Source of the DNA: an uncultured Tenacibaculum sp.
GTDB taxonomy: Bacteria > Bacteroidota > Bacteroidia > Flavobacteriales > Flavobacteriaceae
Assembly (NCBI RefSeq): GCF_947499065.1
Contig: NZ_CANMMT010000002.1
Span: 557,313-621,312 of the forward strand
DNA: 64,000 bases
Direction: 5' to 3'
A program made the position numbers and the translations under genes. Below are positions 1-8,694 of this stretch, piece after piece (position 1 is the first letter of the stretch; every line of letters starts with the position of its first letter). The notes below the pieces were generated by a model. It did no database searches, was not told where the DNA came from, and worked only from the letters and a program-made list of their open reading frames with translations.

Positions 1-105
1 GGAGGATGCCCTTTTTGCTTTCCTCATGGATTTGAAACTATTAATTCTACTATTTCTAAAAATACGAGATCTTGGAAAAAGAATCGTAAAAAGCAATGGA
101 AATAA
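1..105 (+). CDS. C-terminal end of a gene cut by the window edge
   Basis: An open frame runs from the first base to a TAA at 103-105 and gives 34 residues. The tail contains a Cys-Pro-Phe-Cys motif near its start and ends in a very basic stretch (SWKKNRKKQWK). A strong hairpin terminator follows within 15 bases, which supports a real gene end. I do not recognise the family; the visible part is too short for a function call. Confidence 0.5.
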   Translation, partial: GGCPFCFPHGFETINSTISKNTRSWKKNRKKQWK

Positions 106-119
106 AGACTTTTAACATT

Positions 120-144
120 AAGCAAACTTCGGTTTGCTTTTTTT
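120..144 (+). terminator. Rho-independent terminator
   Basis: An 8-bp perfect stem (AAGCAAAC / GTTTGCTT) closes on a stable TTCG tetraloop and is followed by a T run. It ends the truncated gene at the left edge. Confidence 0.85.
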
Positions 145-244
145 ATAAATACATATCAAGGTTTAACTATATTTGTGAAAAAATTGCAAGAAGTTTTACT
201 TCACAATTACCTATAAAACAACTCTTAAGACAATAATCCTCCTT

Positions 245-1414
245 ATGAAAAAGACATTATTAATCATAATTTCTATAATTGCGTTTGCTTCTTGTTCTAA
301 ATCAAACAAAGAAATATTAAAGGAGGTTTCTACAAATCTATCTAATATAAAAACAATAAAATATACCTCTTCTGTTGAGTTTAAAGACAAAGGAAAATTG
401 ATATTTAAAGATTTAGACACTATATCTTTTGATTTTAGAATTGATAAGTCAAATAATTTAAAATATCATTTTAATTCACTAAAAGGTGAAGTTATTTTTA
501 ATGGTAATAAAACAATGCAGTCACATCATAAAGAGAAAATTACTACCATAAATAATGATATCAGCAATGAATCTGTTAATAACCCTTTAATACTTACCAT
601 AAGTTCTTTAAAACAGCTCTTGCCAAAAATTATTCGAAATGACAGTATCTCTATTACAAGAAAAAATGATACTATTATTAATAACAATAAGTACTTAGTC
701 TTTAATTTCTTTCTTAAAAATAAATATATAGACTGGGTTAATTATGGATTTAAGGAAAACGATAATAATGATTCTGAGTATTATTTAATTGTAAATAATA
801 GCAGTTATTTCCCTTATAAAATAATTAGTCAAAATGGAAAAACTGGTTTTATAAGCAGAACTATTGAAAACATAACCTTAAATTACAAATTTGATAATAA
901 ACTTTGGACTGGAGAAAATCTACCTAAAGATTATCCTGTATTTACTGTAGAAGAATATCTTACTCTGCGTAAAAATAGTATGCTTAACAATGTTGGAAAA
1001 CAAATTACTAATTGGGAGTTACCAGAATTAAATAGTAATAGCACAGTAAATCTATCTAAATTAAAAGGAAATGTGGTCTTATTAGAGTTTTGGTTTAAAG
1101 GCTGTGTAGCTTGCTTAAAAGCAATTCCAAGTCTAAATAAAATTAAAAAAAGGTTTGAAAAAAACGATTTTAAAATTTATGGAATTGAATATCTTCAAGA
1201 CTATTCTAAAAAAGAATTAGAAAACTACCTTACCGAGTATAAAGTTGAATTTCCAAGTTTATATAATGGAAAAAAGATGGCATTAACTTATGGGATTCAA
1301 AGAGCTCCTACCTTTATGATTTTAGATAAAGATGGTGAAATCATAGCTATTAAAAATGGTTTTTCTGAAAAAAATATAAATGATATTGTAAGTTTTATTA
1401 AAAAAAATATCTAA
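245..1414 (+). CDS. TlpA/ResA-family thioredoxin-like lipoprotein
   Basis: The 389-residue protein starts with a lipoprotein signal peptide (Cys17 in a FASC lipobox), so it is expected to be exported and membrane-anchored. Residues 20-250 form a long N-terminal region without a recognisable motif. Residues 255-389 look like a thioredoxin-fold domain, with a redox CVAC motif at 287-290 after an EFWFKG strand and a cis-proline at about 355 (RAPTF). This architecture matches Bacteroidota TlpA-like thiol-disulfide oxidoreductases, which reduce or isomerise disulfides in the periplasm. The substrate is unknown. The next gene, another lipoprotein, starts 12 bases downstream and is probably co-transcribed. 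The redoxin call is firm; the role is open. Confidence 0.85.
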   Translation: MKKTLLIIISIIAFASCSKSNKEILKEVSTNLSNIKTIKYTSSVEFKDKGKLIFKDLDTISFDFRIDKSNNLKYHFNSLKGEVIFNGNKTMQSHHKEKITTINNDISNESVNNPLILTISSLKQLLPKIIRNDSISITRKNDTIINNNKYLVFNFFLKNKYIDWVNYGFKENDNNDSEYYLIVNNSSYFPYKIISQNGKTGFISRTIENITLNYKFDNKLWTGENLPKDYPVFTVEEYLTLRKNSMLNNVGKQITNWELPELNSNSTVNLSKLKGNVVLLEFWFKGCVACLKAIPSLNKIKKRFEKNDFKIYGIEYLQDYSKKELENYLTEYKVEFPSLYNGKKMALTYGIQRAPTFMILDKDGEIIAIKNGFSEKNINDIVSFIKKNI

Positions 1415-1426
1415 AAATTATAAATA

Positions 1427-1876
1427 ATGAATTTTATTAGAAATTTAAAACGTATTATTAATCCATTATTGTTTTTTTTAATATCTTTTATGCTAATTGG
1501 ATGTGGAATAGAAACTTATGATGCTGAAAAGGCTTATGATTATTGGGAAAATGGAAATATTAATGAAGAGGTTGAAATAGTAAATGGACAATTTTGGAAA
1601 TCTGACCACTGGACTTATGAATACGCTGTTTTTTTAAAATTAAAACCTTCTAAAAAATGGAAGAAAAAATTTTTTAAAATCTATAAAACTAAAAAGAATA
1701 AAATAGGAAAATATAATCCTAAAAATCAAGAACATTCAACATTGTACCTAGAATGGTTTGAAAAGCCTGACTGGTTTTTTCCTACTTCAGAATTTGAAGT
1801 ATTTAAAGGGTATGGTGGGAATTATTACTGGAATGAAAAAGATAATGTTTTACTATTTTTCGAAATGCAACTATAA
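1427..1876 (+). CDS. Putative lipoprotein of unknown function
   Basis: The product has 149 residues. An N-terminal basic stretch and hydrophobic segment (about 13-25) end in a plausible LIGC lipobox at Cys26, so it is probably a lipoprotein. The mature part is rich in Trp, Tyr and Lys and has no motif I recognise. It sits 12 bp after the TlpA-like gene and 46 bp before the DUF2200 gene on the same strand, so it may belong to the same transcript. No function is proposed. Confidence 0.6.
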   Translation: MNFIRNLKRIINPLLFFLISFMLIGCGIETYDAEKAYDYWENGNINEEVEIVNGQFWKSDHWTYEYAVFLKLKPSKKWKKKFFKIYKTKKNKIGKYNPKNQEHSTLYLEWFEKPDWFFPTSEFEVFKGYGGNYYWNEKDNVLLFFEMQL

Positions 1877-1922
1877 ATATTTTCATTATACTTTAAAATA
1901 TCATCTAAATCCGAATAAAATT

Positions 1923-2300
1923 ATGAAAGTTACAGCAAAGAAAAATGAACAGGTTGCCAATATGGTATTTGCTTCTATTTATCCACATTATGTAAATAGA
2001 ATAGAGAAAAATGGTAGAACTATTGAAGAACTTAATCAAATTATAGAATGGTTAACAGGATTTGATAAAAAACAATTGGATACATTCATCGAAGAAAAAG
2101 TAACTTTTAAAACTTTTTTTGAAAAAGCAACGATACATCCTAATGCGCATCTAATAAAAGGAGTTGTTTGTGGTTATAGAATTGAAGAAATAGAAGATGA
2201 ATTTTTATTATACAAACAATGTAGACGTATGGAAAAGCTAATTGATGAATTAGCTAAAGGTCGTAAAATGGAGAAAATTCTGCGACAAGAAAAAAAGTAA
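1923..2300 (+). CDS. DUF2200 family protein
   Basis: The 125-residue product, read from the ATG at 1923, matches the DUF2200 family as I know it: a small soluble protein with a VFASIYPHYV segment near the start, a central WLTG motif, a NAHLIKGVVCGYR block and a charged helical end. The open frame extends upstream to 1758, but that part overlaps the previous gene and encodes nothing family-like, so the ATG at 1923 is chosen. No biochemical role is established for the family. It lies 14 bp before a membrane protein gene. Confidence 0.8.
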   Translation: MKVTAKKNEQVANMVFASIYPHYVNRIEKNGRTIEELNQIIEWLTGFDKKQLDTFIEEKVTFKTFFEKATIHPNAHLIKGVVCGYRIEEIEDEFLLYKQCRRMEKLIDELAKGRKMEKILRQEKK

Positions 2301-2314
2301 TTCTTATACTATAA

Positions 2315-2722
2315 ATGCTTAGATACATTAATAGTTTAATAACTAATATTCAACAAAATCCCAAAAAACTCTTTTTAATAGATGGCTTTGGAGCAATACT
2401 ATCTACTTTTATGTTGGGCGTGATATTAGTACAATTTGAAGCTCTCTTCGGAATACCATCTTCAGCATTATATATCTTAGCCATTATACCTTTGTTTTTT
2501 ATTTTATATGATATCTATAGCTTTAAACAAAAATATTCAAAAACTGGTGTGCTATTAAAAGGAATAGCTATACTCAATCTATTGTATTGTTGTATATCCT
2601 TTGGGTTTGCTGTTTATCACTTTCATTTAATTACTTATATAGGATGGTTATACATTTTAATCGAAATAACTATTATACTATTGCTCGCTTTTATTGAATT
2701 CAAAACAGGAAGAAAGCTCTAA
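2315..2722 (+). CDS. Small four-helix integral membrane protein
   Basis: The 135-residue product has about four hydrophobic segments (roughly residues 20-42, 48-68, 78-100 and 105-128) with short charged loops, so it is an inner-membrane protein. I recognise no catalytic motif. It begins 14 bp after the DUF2200 gene, suggesting co-transcription, and its stop overlaps by 4 bp the end of the convergent AraC-type regulator gene. Similar small proteins are common in Flavobacteriaceae but have no assigned function. Confidence 0.65.
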   Translation: MLRYINSLITNIQQNPKKLFLIDGFGAILSTFMLGVILVQFEALFGIPSSALYILAIIPLFFILYDIYSFKQKYSKTGVLLKGIAILNLLYCCISFGFAVYHFHLITYIGWLYILIEITIILLLAFIEFKTGRKL

Positions 2723-3621
2723 GTAGGTAAATTAGTATTTTTTCTATATTTAGTTGGTGAAAAATTAGTGTTCTTCTTAAAAAAGTTGATAAAATTTGAT
2801 CGATCATCAAACCCAGTTATTAAAGCTATTTCATCAACCGTTTTTTCACTAAATGTAAGTAACGACTTGGCTTCCCATATCTTATATTCAGTGATAACTT
2901 GTTTTGCAGATTTTCCTGTGGTAGATTTTACACATTCTGATAAATATATTGAAGAAATATTAAGAGTATCAGCATAGTCCCTTACTAACCTTCTTTTATC
3001 TTTCTCTTTTAATAAATTTTCAAACTGAAATGTAATTTCCTCAGCTCTAGAAAGTTGTGTATTCCCATTCTTTTTTATTAAATCTTTAGCTTCTAAGAGT
3101 AAAATATTAAGATAGGATTTTATAATTTCAAAATTATTCTCTGAAGAGTGATTAAACTTATCATACATTTTTTTCATAAGCTCTAAGAACAATTCACTTT
3201 TTTCATTTTCAATAAAATATATAGGAGAAAAATGAATATTAAAAAAAGGAAAATGTTGGATTAGATTAAAAACAGTTCGAAAATTTCTTAAAAAATCAAC
3301 AGTAAAAAATAAAATATAGCCTTCTTTATCTCCTAAACCTTTCGAATTATCTATTCTAATGGATTGCTTGGGAGATAAAAAACCAATCTGATTTTTTCTC
3401 GAATGAAACAATTCTCCATCAATTAACACCTCAGTATTACCTTTCCTAGAAAAGGTAATTTCAAAATAATTTTCGGATTTAATATTTAACCTTTTTGGTA
3501 TTTTTAGATTCCTATCAGAAAAACTTATTATATGGAAATGTTCATGCTTTTGATTTTCAACTAAATTAAGATGTTTTAATAATTCATTAATAGAATTGAT
3601 ATGTATTTCATCATGGTTCAT
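2719..3621 (-). CDS. AraC-family transcriptional regulator
   Basis: The 300-residue protein has an N-terminal cupin-like sensing region (about 20-160) and a C-terminal AraC-type double helix-turn-helix (about 195-297). The second helix carries the family's usual signature (IALITGFDDRSNFINFFKK followed by SPTKYRK). Members bind DNA and usually activate nearby genes in response to a small molecule held by the N-terminal domain. It is transcribed divergently from the DUF2798 gene at 3784 across a 162-bp intergenic region, so that gene is a likely target. The effector is unknown. Confidence 0.88.
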   Translation of the reverse strand: MNHDEIHINSINELLKHLNLVENQKHEHFHIISFSDRNLKIPKRLNIKSENYFEITFSRKGNTEVLIDGELFHSRKNQIGFLSPKQSIRIDNSKGLGDKEGYILFFTVDFLRNFRTVFNLIQHFPFFNIHFSPIYFIENEKSELFLELMKKMYDKFNHSSENNFEIIKSYLNILLLEAKDLIKKNGNTQLSRAEEITFQFENLLKEKDKRRLVRDYADTLNISSIYLSECVKSTTGKSAKQVITEYKIWEAKSLLTFSEKTVDEIALITGFDDRSNFINFFKKNTNFSPTKYRKNTNLPT

Positions 3622-3783
3622 TTATCAAAAATACCTAATTTTTTACATTTTTAACATAATTTAAATGTACTTAAATAATGATTCATAGATATAATTTTGC
3701 TTCATAGTTATTAAACTTATTTCAGGAAATTAAAATGAGATTTAATAATAAACAAAAAACATCATTAATAAATTATTGAAACA

Positions 3784-4023
3784 ATGAGAAAAATAAGTCA
3801 AAAAGTATACGGAATCATTTTTAGTCTAATCATAAGTTTTATAATGTCTCTTTTTATGTCCTTTTTTATGATTTTAATAAATGTTGGTTTTATAGAAAGT
3901 TTTTTTATGGCATGGATGGGAAATACTGCTATAGGTTTGGTAATAGGATTTCCAATTGCTGCTATTGCTGTTCCTCTAATTCGAAAAACTTTACTAAAAT
4001 ATTTTATTGTAAAAGATTTATAA
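3784..4023 (+). CDS. DUF2798 family small membrane protein
   Basis: A 79-residue protein with two hydrophobic segments (about 9-33 and 43-65) and Met/Phe-rich helices, matching DUF2798 in length and layout. Such proteins are often encoded beside transcriptional regulators and have no proven function. Here an AraC-type regulator gene is divergent and shares the promoter region, so regulation by it is likely. A 39-bp near-palindrome follows 37 bp after the stop. Confidence 0.75.
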   Translation: MRKISQKVYGIIFSLIISFIMSLFMSFFMILINVGFIESFFMAWMGNTAIGLVIGFPIAAIAVPLIRKTLLKYFIVKDL

Positions 4024-4060
4024 TATATATCAGTTTTAAAATAATGAATCATAGTCCATT

Positions 4061-4099
4061 TCACTTGTACTTATGAATATAATTCATTCGTACAAGTGA
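4061..4099. repeat. 39-bp near-perfect palindrome
   Basis: TCACTTGTAC (4061-4070) is the exact reverse complement of GTACAAGTGA (4090-4099). Inside it, ATGAAT (4073-4078) pairs with ATTCAT (4082-4087), leaving a 2-bp internal loop and a 3-base apex. A perfect 10-bp palindrome, ACTTTAAAGT, follows at 4101-4110. The hairpin lacks a T tract. It may be a transcript-end stabiliser or a binding site, or a terminator of unusual form. Confidence 0.6.
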
Positions 4100-4253
4100 T
4101 ACTTTAAAGTATATTAAGAACAATTTTTAATCCTCATAAAGGCTTCTGTTAAACTTACTATAAAACTGAGGCTTACTTATTAATTTTTAAAATTTTATCA
4201 TTGTATTAAATTATATTCGCTTTTAACATTATTATCTAAAGTCTAGAAAGAAA

Positions 4254-5237
4254 ATGAGTAAAAGCATTCAATCATTCTTTATAATCATCTTATTAGCTGT
4301 TTTTAGCACTAAATCTTTTTCACAGAAAATAGTTGAACATTACGTTCCTTTAAAAAAAGATAGTTTAAGAATAGGAAAAGGTTCAAAAGACTTCTTTCCT
4401 TATATTCAAGAAGGTTATACTTTAATGCTACCTAATTATAAAGAAATTGAGGGTGTTCTTATTTTTCTAGAGGATTCAGGATACGATAAAAAGAACAAAA
4501 GTGCTAAACAAACTTATAGCGAAGCACTTAAAAAGAACTTTGCAGTATTGTCTGTTTCTACTGAAATTCCTTTTGATTTTTACTTTTCTAATTCTTCAAT
4601 AATTTCAGCATATAAACTTATAGAAAAAGCTTTTACTGATTATAAACTACCTAATAAAAACATATTTTTCTTAGGAGCGAGTTTAACAGGGCATAGAGCC
4701 ATGAGATATATCAAAGTTTCAAAAGAGAATAATATTGATTTTCAATTAAATATAAAGGGAATTGTAATTTGTAATTTCACATTAGACTGGACAAGAAAAT
4801 GGTATCAACACAAACGTGAAATAAGAATCAAACGAAATAACTTATGGGAACCTACTTTTATGAATTATATGCTAGAAACACATTTAAAAGGAACTCCAAA
4901 AACTTCACCCAACAGCTATCATAACTTTTCAGCATATAGTTATTATGATGAGAAAAACAGAAATATTCCACTATATAAAAACTATGCTATAAGAGCTTAT
5001 ATAGAGCCCGCTATTAAATATAAATTGACAAAACAGTATAAGACCTTCTATGAAAACAACTCTACAGATATAGTCAGTTTTTTAGCTGAATTAAGACTTG
5101 CGGGTAATGAAAATACAGATTTGATTGTATTACAACCAGGAGATAATCCTTCAAAAAAGAAAACCGTTCAATCAACTTGGGATGCTATAAATAAAGTTGA
5201 ATTAATGGATTGGATTCATAAACAAACAGAACAATAA
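4254..5237 (+). CDS. Exported alpha/beta-hydrolase-like protein with degenerate nucleophile elbow
   Basis: The 327-residue product begins with a signal peptide (cleavage near residues 22-24, SFSQ). The following sequence resembles an alpha/beta hydrolase: a strand with EGVLIFLED (about 67-74), then a helix and a nucleophile-elbow-like GASLTG at 141-146 with Ser143. The canonical GxSxG would need Gly at position 145, where there is Thr. No clear catalytic Asp/His pair can be assigned. It may be a divergent secreted esterase or a non-catalytic member. Flanking intergenic regions of 230 and 150 bp suggest its own transcript. Confidence 0.6.
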   Translation: MSKSIQSFFIIILLAVFSTKSFSQKIVEHYVPLKKDSLRIGKGSKDFFPYIQEGYTLMLPNYKEIEGVLIFLEDSGYDKKNKSAKQTYSEALKKNFAVLSVSTEIPFDFYFSNSSIISAYKLIEKAFTDYKLPNKNIFFLGASLTGHRAMRYIKVSKENNIDFQLNIKGIVICNFTLDWTRKWYQHKREIRIKRNNLWEPTFMNYMLETHLKGTPKTSPNSYHNFSAYSYYDEKNRNIPLYKNYAIRAYIEPAIKYKLTKQYKTFYENNSTDIVSFLAELRLAGNENTDLIVLQPGDNPSKKKTVQSTWDAINKVELMDWIHKQTEQ

Positions 5238-5387
5238 ATTAGCCTCCTCGCCTACTTTATAGATTTATATGATGTAAAAATGATTTAGAAATAAAGTTTT
5301 GATCTTCTAAACTTATATAAAACTGTAACCTAAATTATTTACAAGACGTCTAAGTTCATGAATAATTCTTTAGAAAATAAATAGCTT

Positions 5388-6293
5388 ATGAAATTAGTCA
5401 CTCAAATGATACTATTGTGCTTATTCACAACTATAATTAGTTGTAATAACACATTAAACAAGAATAAAAAGCTTTCAAAAAATAAATCAGCTGAAGTAGT
5501 CCAAAAAAAAGAAATTACATTTAAAAGTCAGGGTATTAAATTGGCGGGATCAATTTATATTCCAACAAATCCTGATGCAGCTATTGTCATTGTTCATGGT
5601 TCAGACAGTGTACCTCGTATGACCAAGTTTGCCGAGTTATTAGCAAAAAACAATATGTTAGTATTAACATATGATAAAAGAGGTGTTGGAGAATCTGAAG
5701 GCACTTATATGGGGCCAGAAGTAGGAACGAATAATATAAGTACAGATAATCTTAAATTATTGGCTAAAGACGCTAGTGCTGCAGTAAATGTGCTACAGCA
5801 AAAGTATAAAAATATACCAATAGGACTACTTGGTTTTAGTCAAGCAGGGTGGATTATTCCTATTACAGCAAACGACAATTCATATGTAAAATTTATGGTT
5901 TTATTTAGTTGTCCTACTATTACAACACTTGAACAATTAAGGTTTCAGTTTTACACAAATGGCAACCCTAATTTTTGGGAAAACCATACAGAAAAAGAAG
6001 CTAAATATCATACTAAAAATGACCCTGACCGCTATCAATTTAAAGCTACAGATCCTAATGATAAGTTAAATAGGTTATCAATTCCAGGACTTTGGCTTTT
6101 TGGAAAAAAAGATATTCAAATTCCAGTACAATTATGTATAGAGAATCTTAATATTTTAAAAGAAGAAGGAAAACCTTTTGAATATAAACTTTTTCCAAAT
6201 CTAGGACATAATACAGGGTATTCAGCTTCTAAAAAACCATTTAATGTTAGTATTCAATGGATAAAAACAGAAGTTGAAAAATTCAATAAATAA
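5388..6293 (+). CDS. Alpha/beta-hydrolase lipoprotein (dienelactone-hydrolase-like)
   Basis: The 301-residue product has a lipoprotein signal (IISC, Cys19) and a complete alpha/beta-hydrolase core. An oxyanion VHG lies at 69-71, YDKRGVGES at about 95-103, the nucleophile elbow GFSQAG at 149-154 (Ser151), Asp242 in GKKDIQIP and His274 in NLGHN. These form a plausible Ser-Asp-His triad. Such exported hydrolases cleave esters or similar bonds in the periplasm or at the cell surface; the substrate cannot be told. It is one of three alpha/beta hydrolases within 4 kb, of different subfamilies. Confidence 0.82.
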   Translation: MKLVTQMILLCLFTTIISCNNTLNKNKKLSKNKSAEVVQKKEITFKSQGIKLAGSIYIPTNPDAAIVIVHGSDSVPRMTKFAELLAKNNMLVLTYDKRGVGESEGTYMGPEVGTNNISTDNLKLLAKDASAAVNVLQQKYKNIPIGLLGFSQAGWIIPITANDNSYVKFMVLFSCPTITTLEQLRFQFYTNGNPNFWENHTEKEAKYHTKNDPDRYQFKATDPNDKLNRLSIPGLWLFGKKDIQIPVQLCIENLNILKEEGKPFEYKLFPNLGHNTGYSASKKPFNVSIQWIKTEVEKFNK

Positions 6294-6310
6294 TTCTTTA
6301 AAATCAAATT

Positions 6311-6339
6311 TTTGCATACCAGTATTTCTTATATTTTTG
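6311..6339 (+). promoter_or_regulatory. Flavobacterial-type promoter of the guanylate kinase gene
   Basis: A -33 TTTG (6311-6314) is separated by 17 bp from a -7 element TATTTTTG (6332-6339), matching the Bacteroidota consensus (TTTG, 17-23 bp, TAnnTTTG). The ATG of the kinase gene lies 17 bp downstream. Confidence 0.7.
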
Positions 6340-6355
6340 CTAAAATTGAATTAAA

Positions 6356-6925
6356 ATGAACTTAAATGGAAAAGTAGTTATTTTCTCAGCACCCTCTGGA
6401 GCTGGAAAAACAACAATAGTAAAACATCTACTCTCAAAAAACAATAAATTAGCGTTCTCAATTTCAGCTTGTAGTAGAAATAAAAGAAACACAGAAATTA
6501 ATGGAAAAGATTATCTTTTTTTATCTGTTAATGACTTCAAAAGAAAAATTGAATCTGAAGCTTTTATTGAATGGGAAGAAGTTTATAAAGACAATTATTA
6601 TGGTACTCTAAAATCTGAAATAGAACGTATTTGGAAAGAAAACAAAGTCATAATATTTGATGTAGATGTTATTGGAGGGTTGAATTTAAAAAAGTATTTC
6701 GGAAATAAAGCCCTTTCAATTTTTGTGAAAACGAAATCTATAAATGAATTAGAAACACGTTTAAGAAATAGAAAAACAGAAACAGAATCTACACTTCAAA
6801 CAAGGTTGAATAAAGCCAAAAAAGAAATGAAATATGTCGATGATTTTGATTGTATATTAATAAATGATAATCCAGAAACATCTTTTAAAGAAGCTGAAAA
6901 AATTGTAAATTCATTTATAGGTTAA
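6356..6925 (+). CDS. gmk: Guanylate kinase
   Basis: The 189-residue protein matches guanylate kinase in length and order of motifs. There is a P-loop SGAGKTT (14-20), the CSRNKR and NGKDYLFLS region that binds GMP (about 38-60), FIEWEEVYKDNYYGT (about 75-89), the IIFDVDVIGG segment (about 98-108) and the arginine-rich lid (ETRLRNRKTE). The enzyme phosphorylates GMP to GDP with ATP in the cytoplasm. A good promoter precedes it and it appears to be a single-gene unit surrounded by accessory genes, so it may be a second copy; that cannot be decided from this window. Confidence 0.88.
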   Translation: MNLNGKVVIFSAPSGAGKTTIVKHLLSKNNKLAFSISACSRNKRNTEINGKDYLFLSVNDFKRKIESEAFIEWEEVYKDNYYGTLKSEIERIWKENKVIIFDVDVIGGLNLKKYFGNKALSIFVKTKSINELETRLRNRKTETESTLQTRLNKAKKEMKYVDDFDCILINDNPETSFKEAEKIVNSFIG

Positions 6926-7020
6926 TAATTAGCTGGAAATATATTAATAAAACTAATTTTTTACTTATAATTCAAATCTTTTTACCCACATTTTTGAAGA
7001 TGATAAATCATTAAAACTCT

Positions 7021-7842
7021 ATGAAAACTCCAGAAAATCAGTTAAATCTACGTGCATGTCATCCTAATTTTCAAGATTTTTTAGATATTAATGAAAGTGA
7101 ATCGGAAAGAGTCAGAAAAAATTATACTTGCTTTTTAGATAAAAAATATGGAGAGGCTCCATTACAAACCTTAGATATCTTTCCTTCTCAAATTGCTAAC
7201 TCCCCTATTTTAATATTCATTCATGGAGGTTACTGGAGAGGACTAGATAAAAAGAGTTATAGCTTTATAGCTGAACCTTTTGTGAAAAATAATTTCACAG
7301 TTTGTGTTATAAATTACAGACTTATTCCAACTGTTACTATGAAAACACTCATAGAAGATGTTAGTAATGCTACAAATTGGATCATAAAAGAAGCGCATAC
7401 ATACAACGGAAACCCAAATAAAATAACACTTTCAGGACATTCTGCAGGAGGACATTTAGCCTTAATGACTTATTTAATAAATGAAAATTTAAGAGTTAAT
7501 ATTAAAGCTATTTGTAGTCTTAGTGGAATTTTTGATTTAGCCCCAATAAAAAACAGTTATCTCAATGAAACTTTGCAATTGAGCGATAACGATGTAATGG
7601 ATTATAGCACTATAAATAAAGACTTATCTGTTATAAAATGTCCAGTTTTGTTAAGTGTAGGTTTAAATGAAACTGATTTATTTATAGAAGAATCAAAAAA
7701 ACTATATGATAAAAACAAGTCTAAAGCTTTGATACAATATTATGGCTACCAGGATTTAAACCATTATCAAATAGTTCATAAACTAGGAGAAAAACAAAGC
7801 CCTTTGGTTAATTTTATATTTGAAAAAAATAAAGAGTATTAA
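7021..7842 (+). CDS. Alpha/beta hydrolase of the arylformamidase/esterase type
   Basis: The 273-residue protein lacks a signal peptide and is probably cytoplasmic. It shows an oxyanion motif HGGYW at 68-72, typical of kynurenine-formamidase-like and related esterases, and a nucleophile elbow GHSAGG at 139-144 (Ser141). A late VGLNETD segment (about 213-219) and His248 in DLNHYQ complete a likely triad. Such enzymes hydrolyse N-formylkynurenine or small esters. No tryptophan-degradation gene is nearby, so the substrate is uncertain. It stands alone between genes in the same orientation. Confidence 0.8.
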   Translation: MKTPENQLNLRACHPNFQDFLDINESESERVRKNYTCFLDKKYGEAPLQTLDIFPSQIANSPILIFIHGGYWRGLDKKSYSFIAEPFVKNNFTVCVINYRLIPTVTMKTLIEDVSNATNWIIKEAHTYNGNPNKITLSGHSAGGHLALMTYLINENLRVNIKAICSLSGIFDLAPIKNSYLNETLQLSDNDVMDYSTINKDLSVIKCPVLLSVGLNETDLFIEESKKLYDKNKSKALIQYYGYQDLNHYQIVHKLGEKQSPLVNFIFEKNKEY

Positions 7843-7986
7843 TTCTTTTTTTCTCTAAAACCTTCTAAGAATAACTTCTAGTTGATTGTATATTAGATAT
7901 AAGTTTTTCATCTTATTCTAACATTCTTATGTAACAACTTTGTTTTCAAATCGTCTTAAAATCAATCAACTAATTATTTTTAAGTT

Positions 7987-8667
7987 ATGAATTCAAACAA
8001 AGCAATAGGACGAATTATTGGGGTATTGTTTCTTATTATTTTTGCAAGCGGTGTTACGGCTTATCAAGTTTTTCAAGGACCAGTATTATTTTCTGACAAT
8101 TATCTAACTAGTACTTCACAAAACTCAAATCAAATTATTATTTCCGTACTGCTTTTATTTTTAAATGGCATTCTATCAGTTATTATAGCAGCAGTTTTAT
8201 TACCCATTTTTAAAAGATATAATACTAGTTTAGCCTTTTTATATTTAGCATTCAGTATTTTAAGTTTTATAGCTGTGGCTATAGACAATATTAATAGTTT
8301 ATCCATGCTAGAAGTAAGTTTAGAATATTCTAAAAATGGAAATGATACCGCTACAATTTTAAACACCTTAGGAAGTCTATTTTATAAGAAGCATTGGTGG
8401 TCACACTACTTAAGTTTATTAATTTCTTGCTTTCCTGTTTTTGTTTTATACTATAACTTATTCATTTCTAAATTAATTCCTAAAATCATTTCAATAGTTG
8501 GAATTATAGCAGTACTCCTTATGTTTATTGAAATGCTGTTTTCTATTTTTGGACAAAGTATAAGCATGAATATGCTTCTTCCTATAGGATTAATCCAATT
8601 AGTGCTTCCTCTTTGGTTAATTTTTAAAGGCTTGAAATCACCTAGTTTAGAAACACAAGCAAAATAG
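7987..8667 (+). CDS. DUF4386 family membrane protein
   Basis: The 226-residue product has about six hydrophobic segments (near residues 9-27, 50-75, 80-100, 130-155, 160-180 and 190-212), and the opening Asn-Lys-Ala-Ile-Gly-Arg-Ile-Ile-Gly with the central YLAFSILSF match DUF4386. Members are inner-membrane proteins without known function, frequent in Bacteroidota and Bacilli. The gene ends 27 bp before the first copy of the duplicated segment that starts the effector array. Confidence 0.78.
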   Translation: MNSNKAIGRIIGVLFLIIFASGVTAYQVFQGPVLFSDNYLTSTSQNSNQIIISVLLLFLNGILSVIIAAVLLPIFKRYNTSLAFLYLAFSILSFIAVAIDNINSLSMLEVSLEYSKNGNDTATILNTLGSLFYKKHWWSHYLSLLISCFPVFVLYYNLFISKLIPKIISIVGIIAVLLMFIEMLFSIFGQSISMNMLLPIGLIQLVLPLWLIFKGLKSPSLETQAK

Positions 8668-8694
8668 TCAACAACCATATAAATACCTTTAAAA

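Noticed and set aside
168-175. TATATTTG as a promoter of the TlpA-like gene
   Set aside because: A -7 box is present, but the nearest TTTG lies 31 bp upstream, outside the accepted spacing, so only the box is noted.
1758-1922. Long upstream extension of the DUF2200 reading frame
   Set aside because: It overlaps the preceding lipoprotein gene, and the encoded residues do not resemble the family; the ATG at 1923 gives the usual length.
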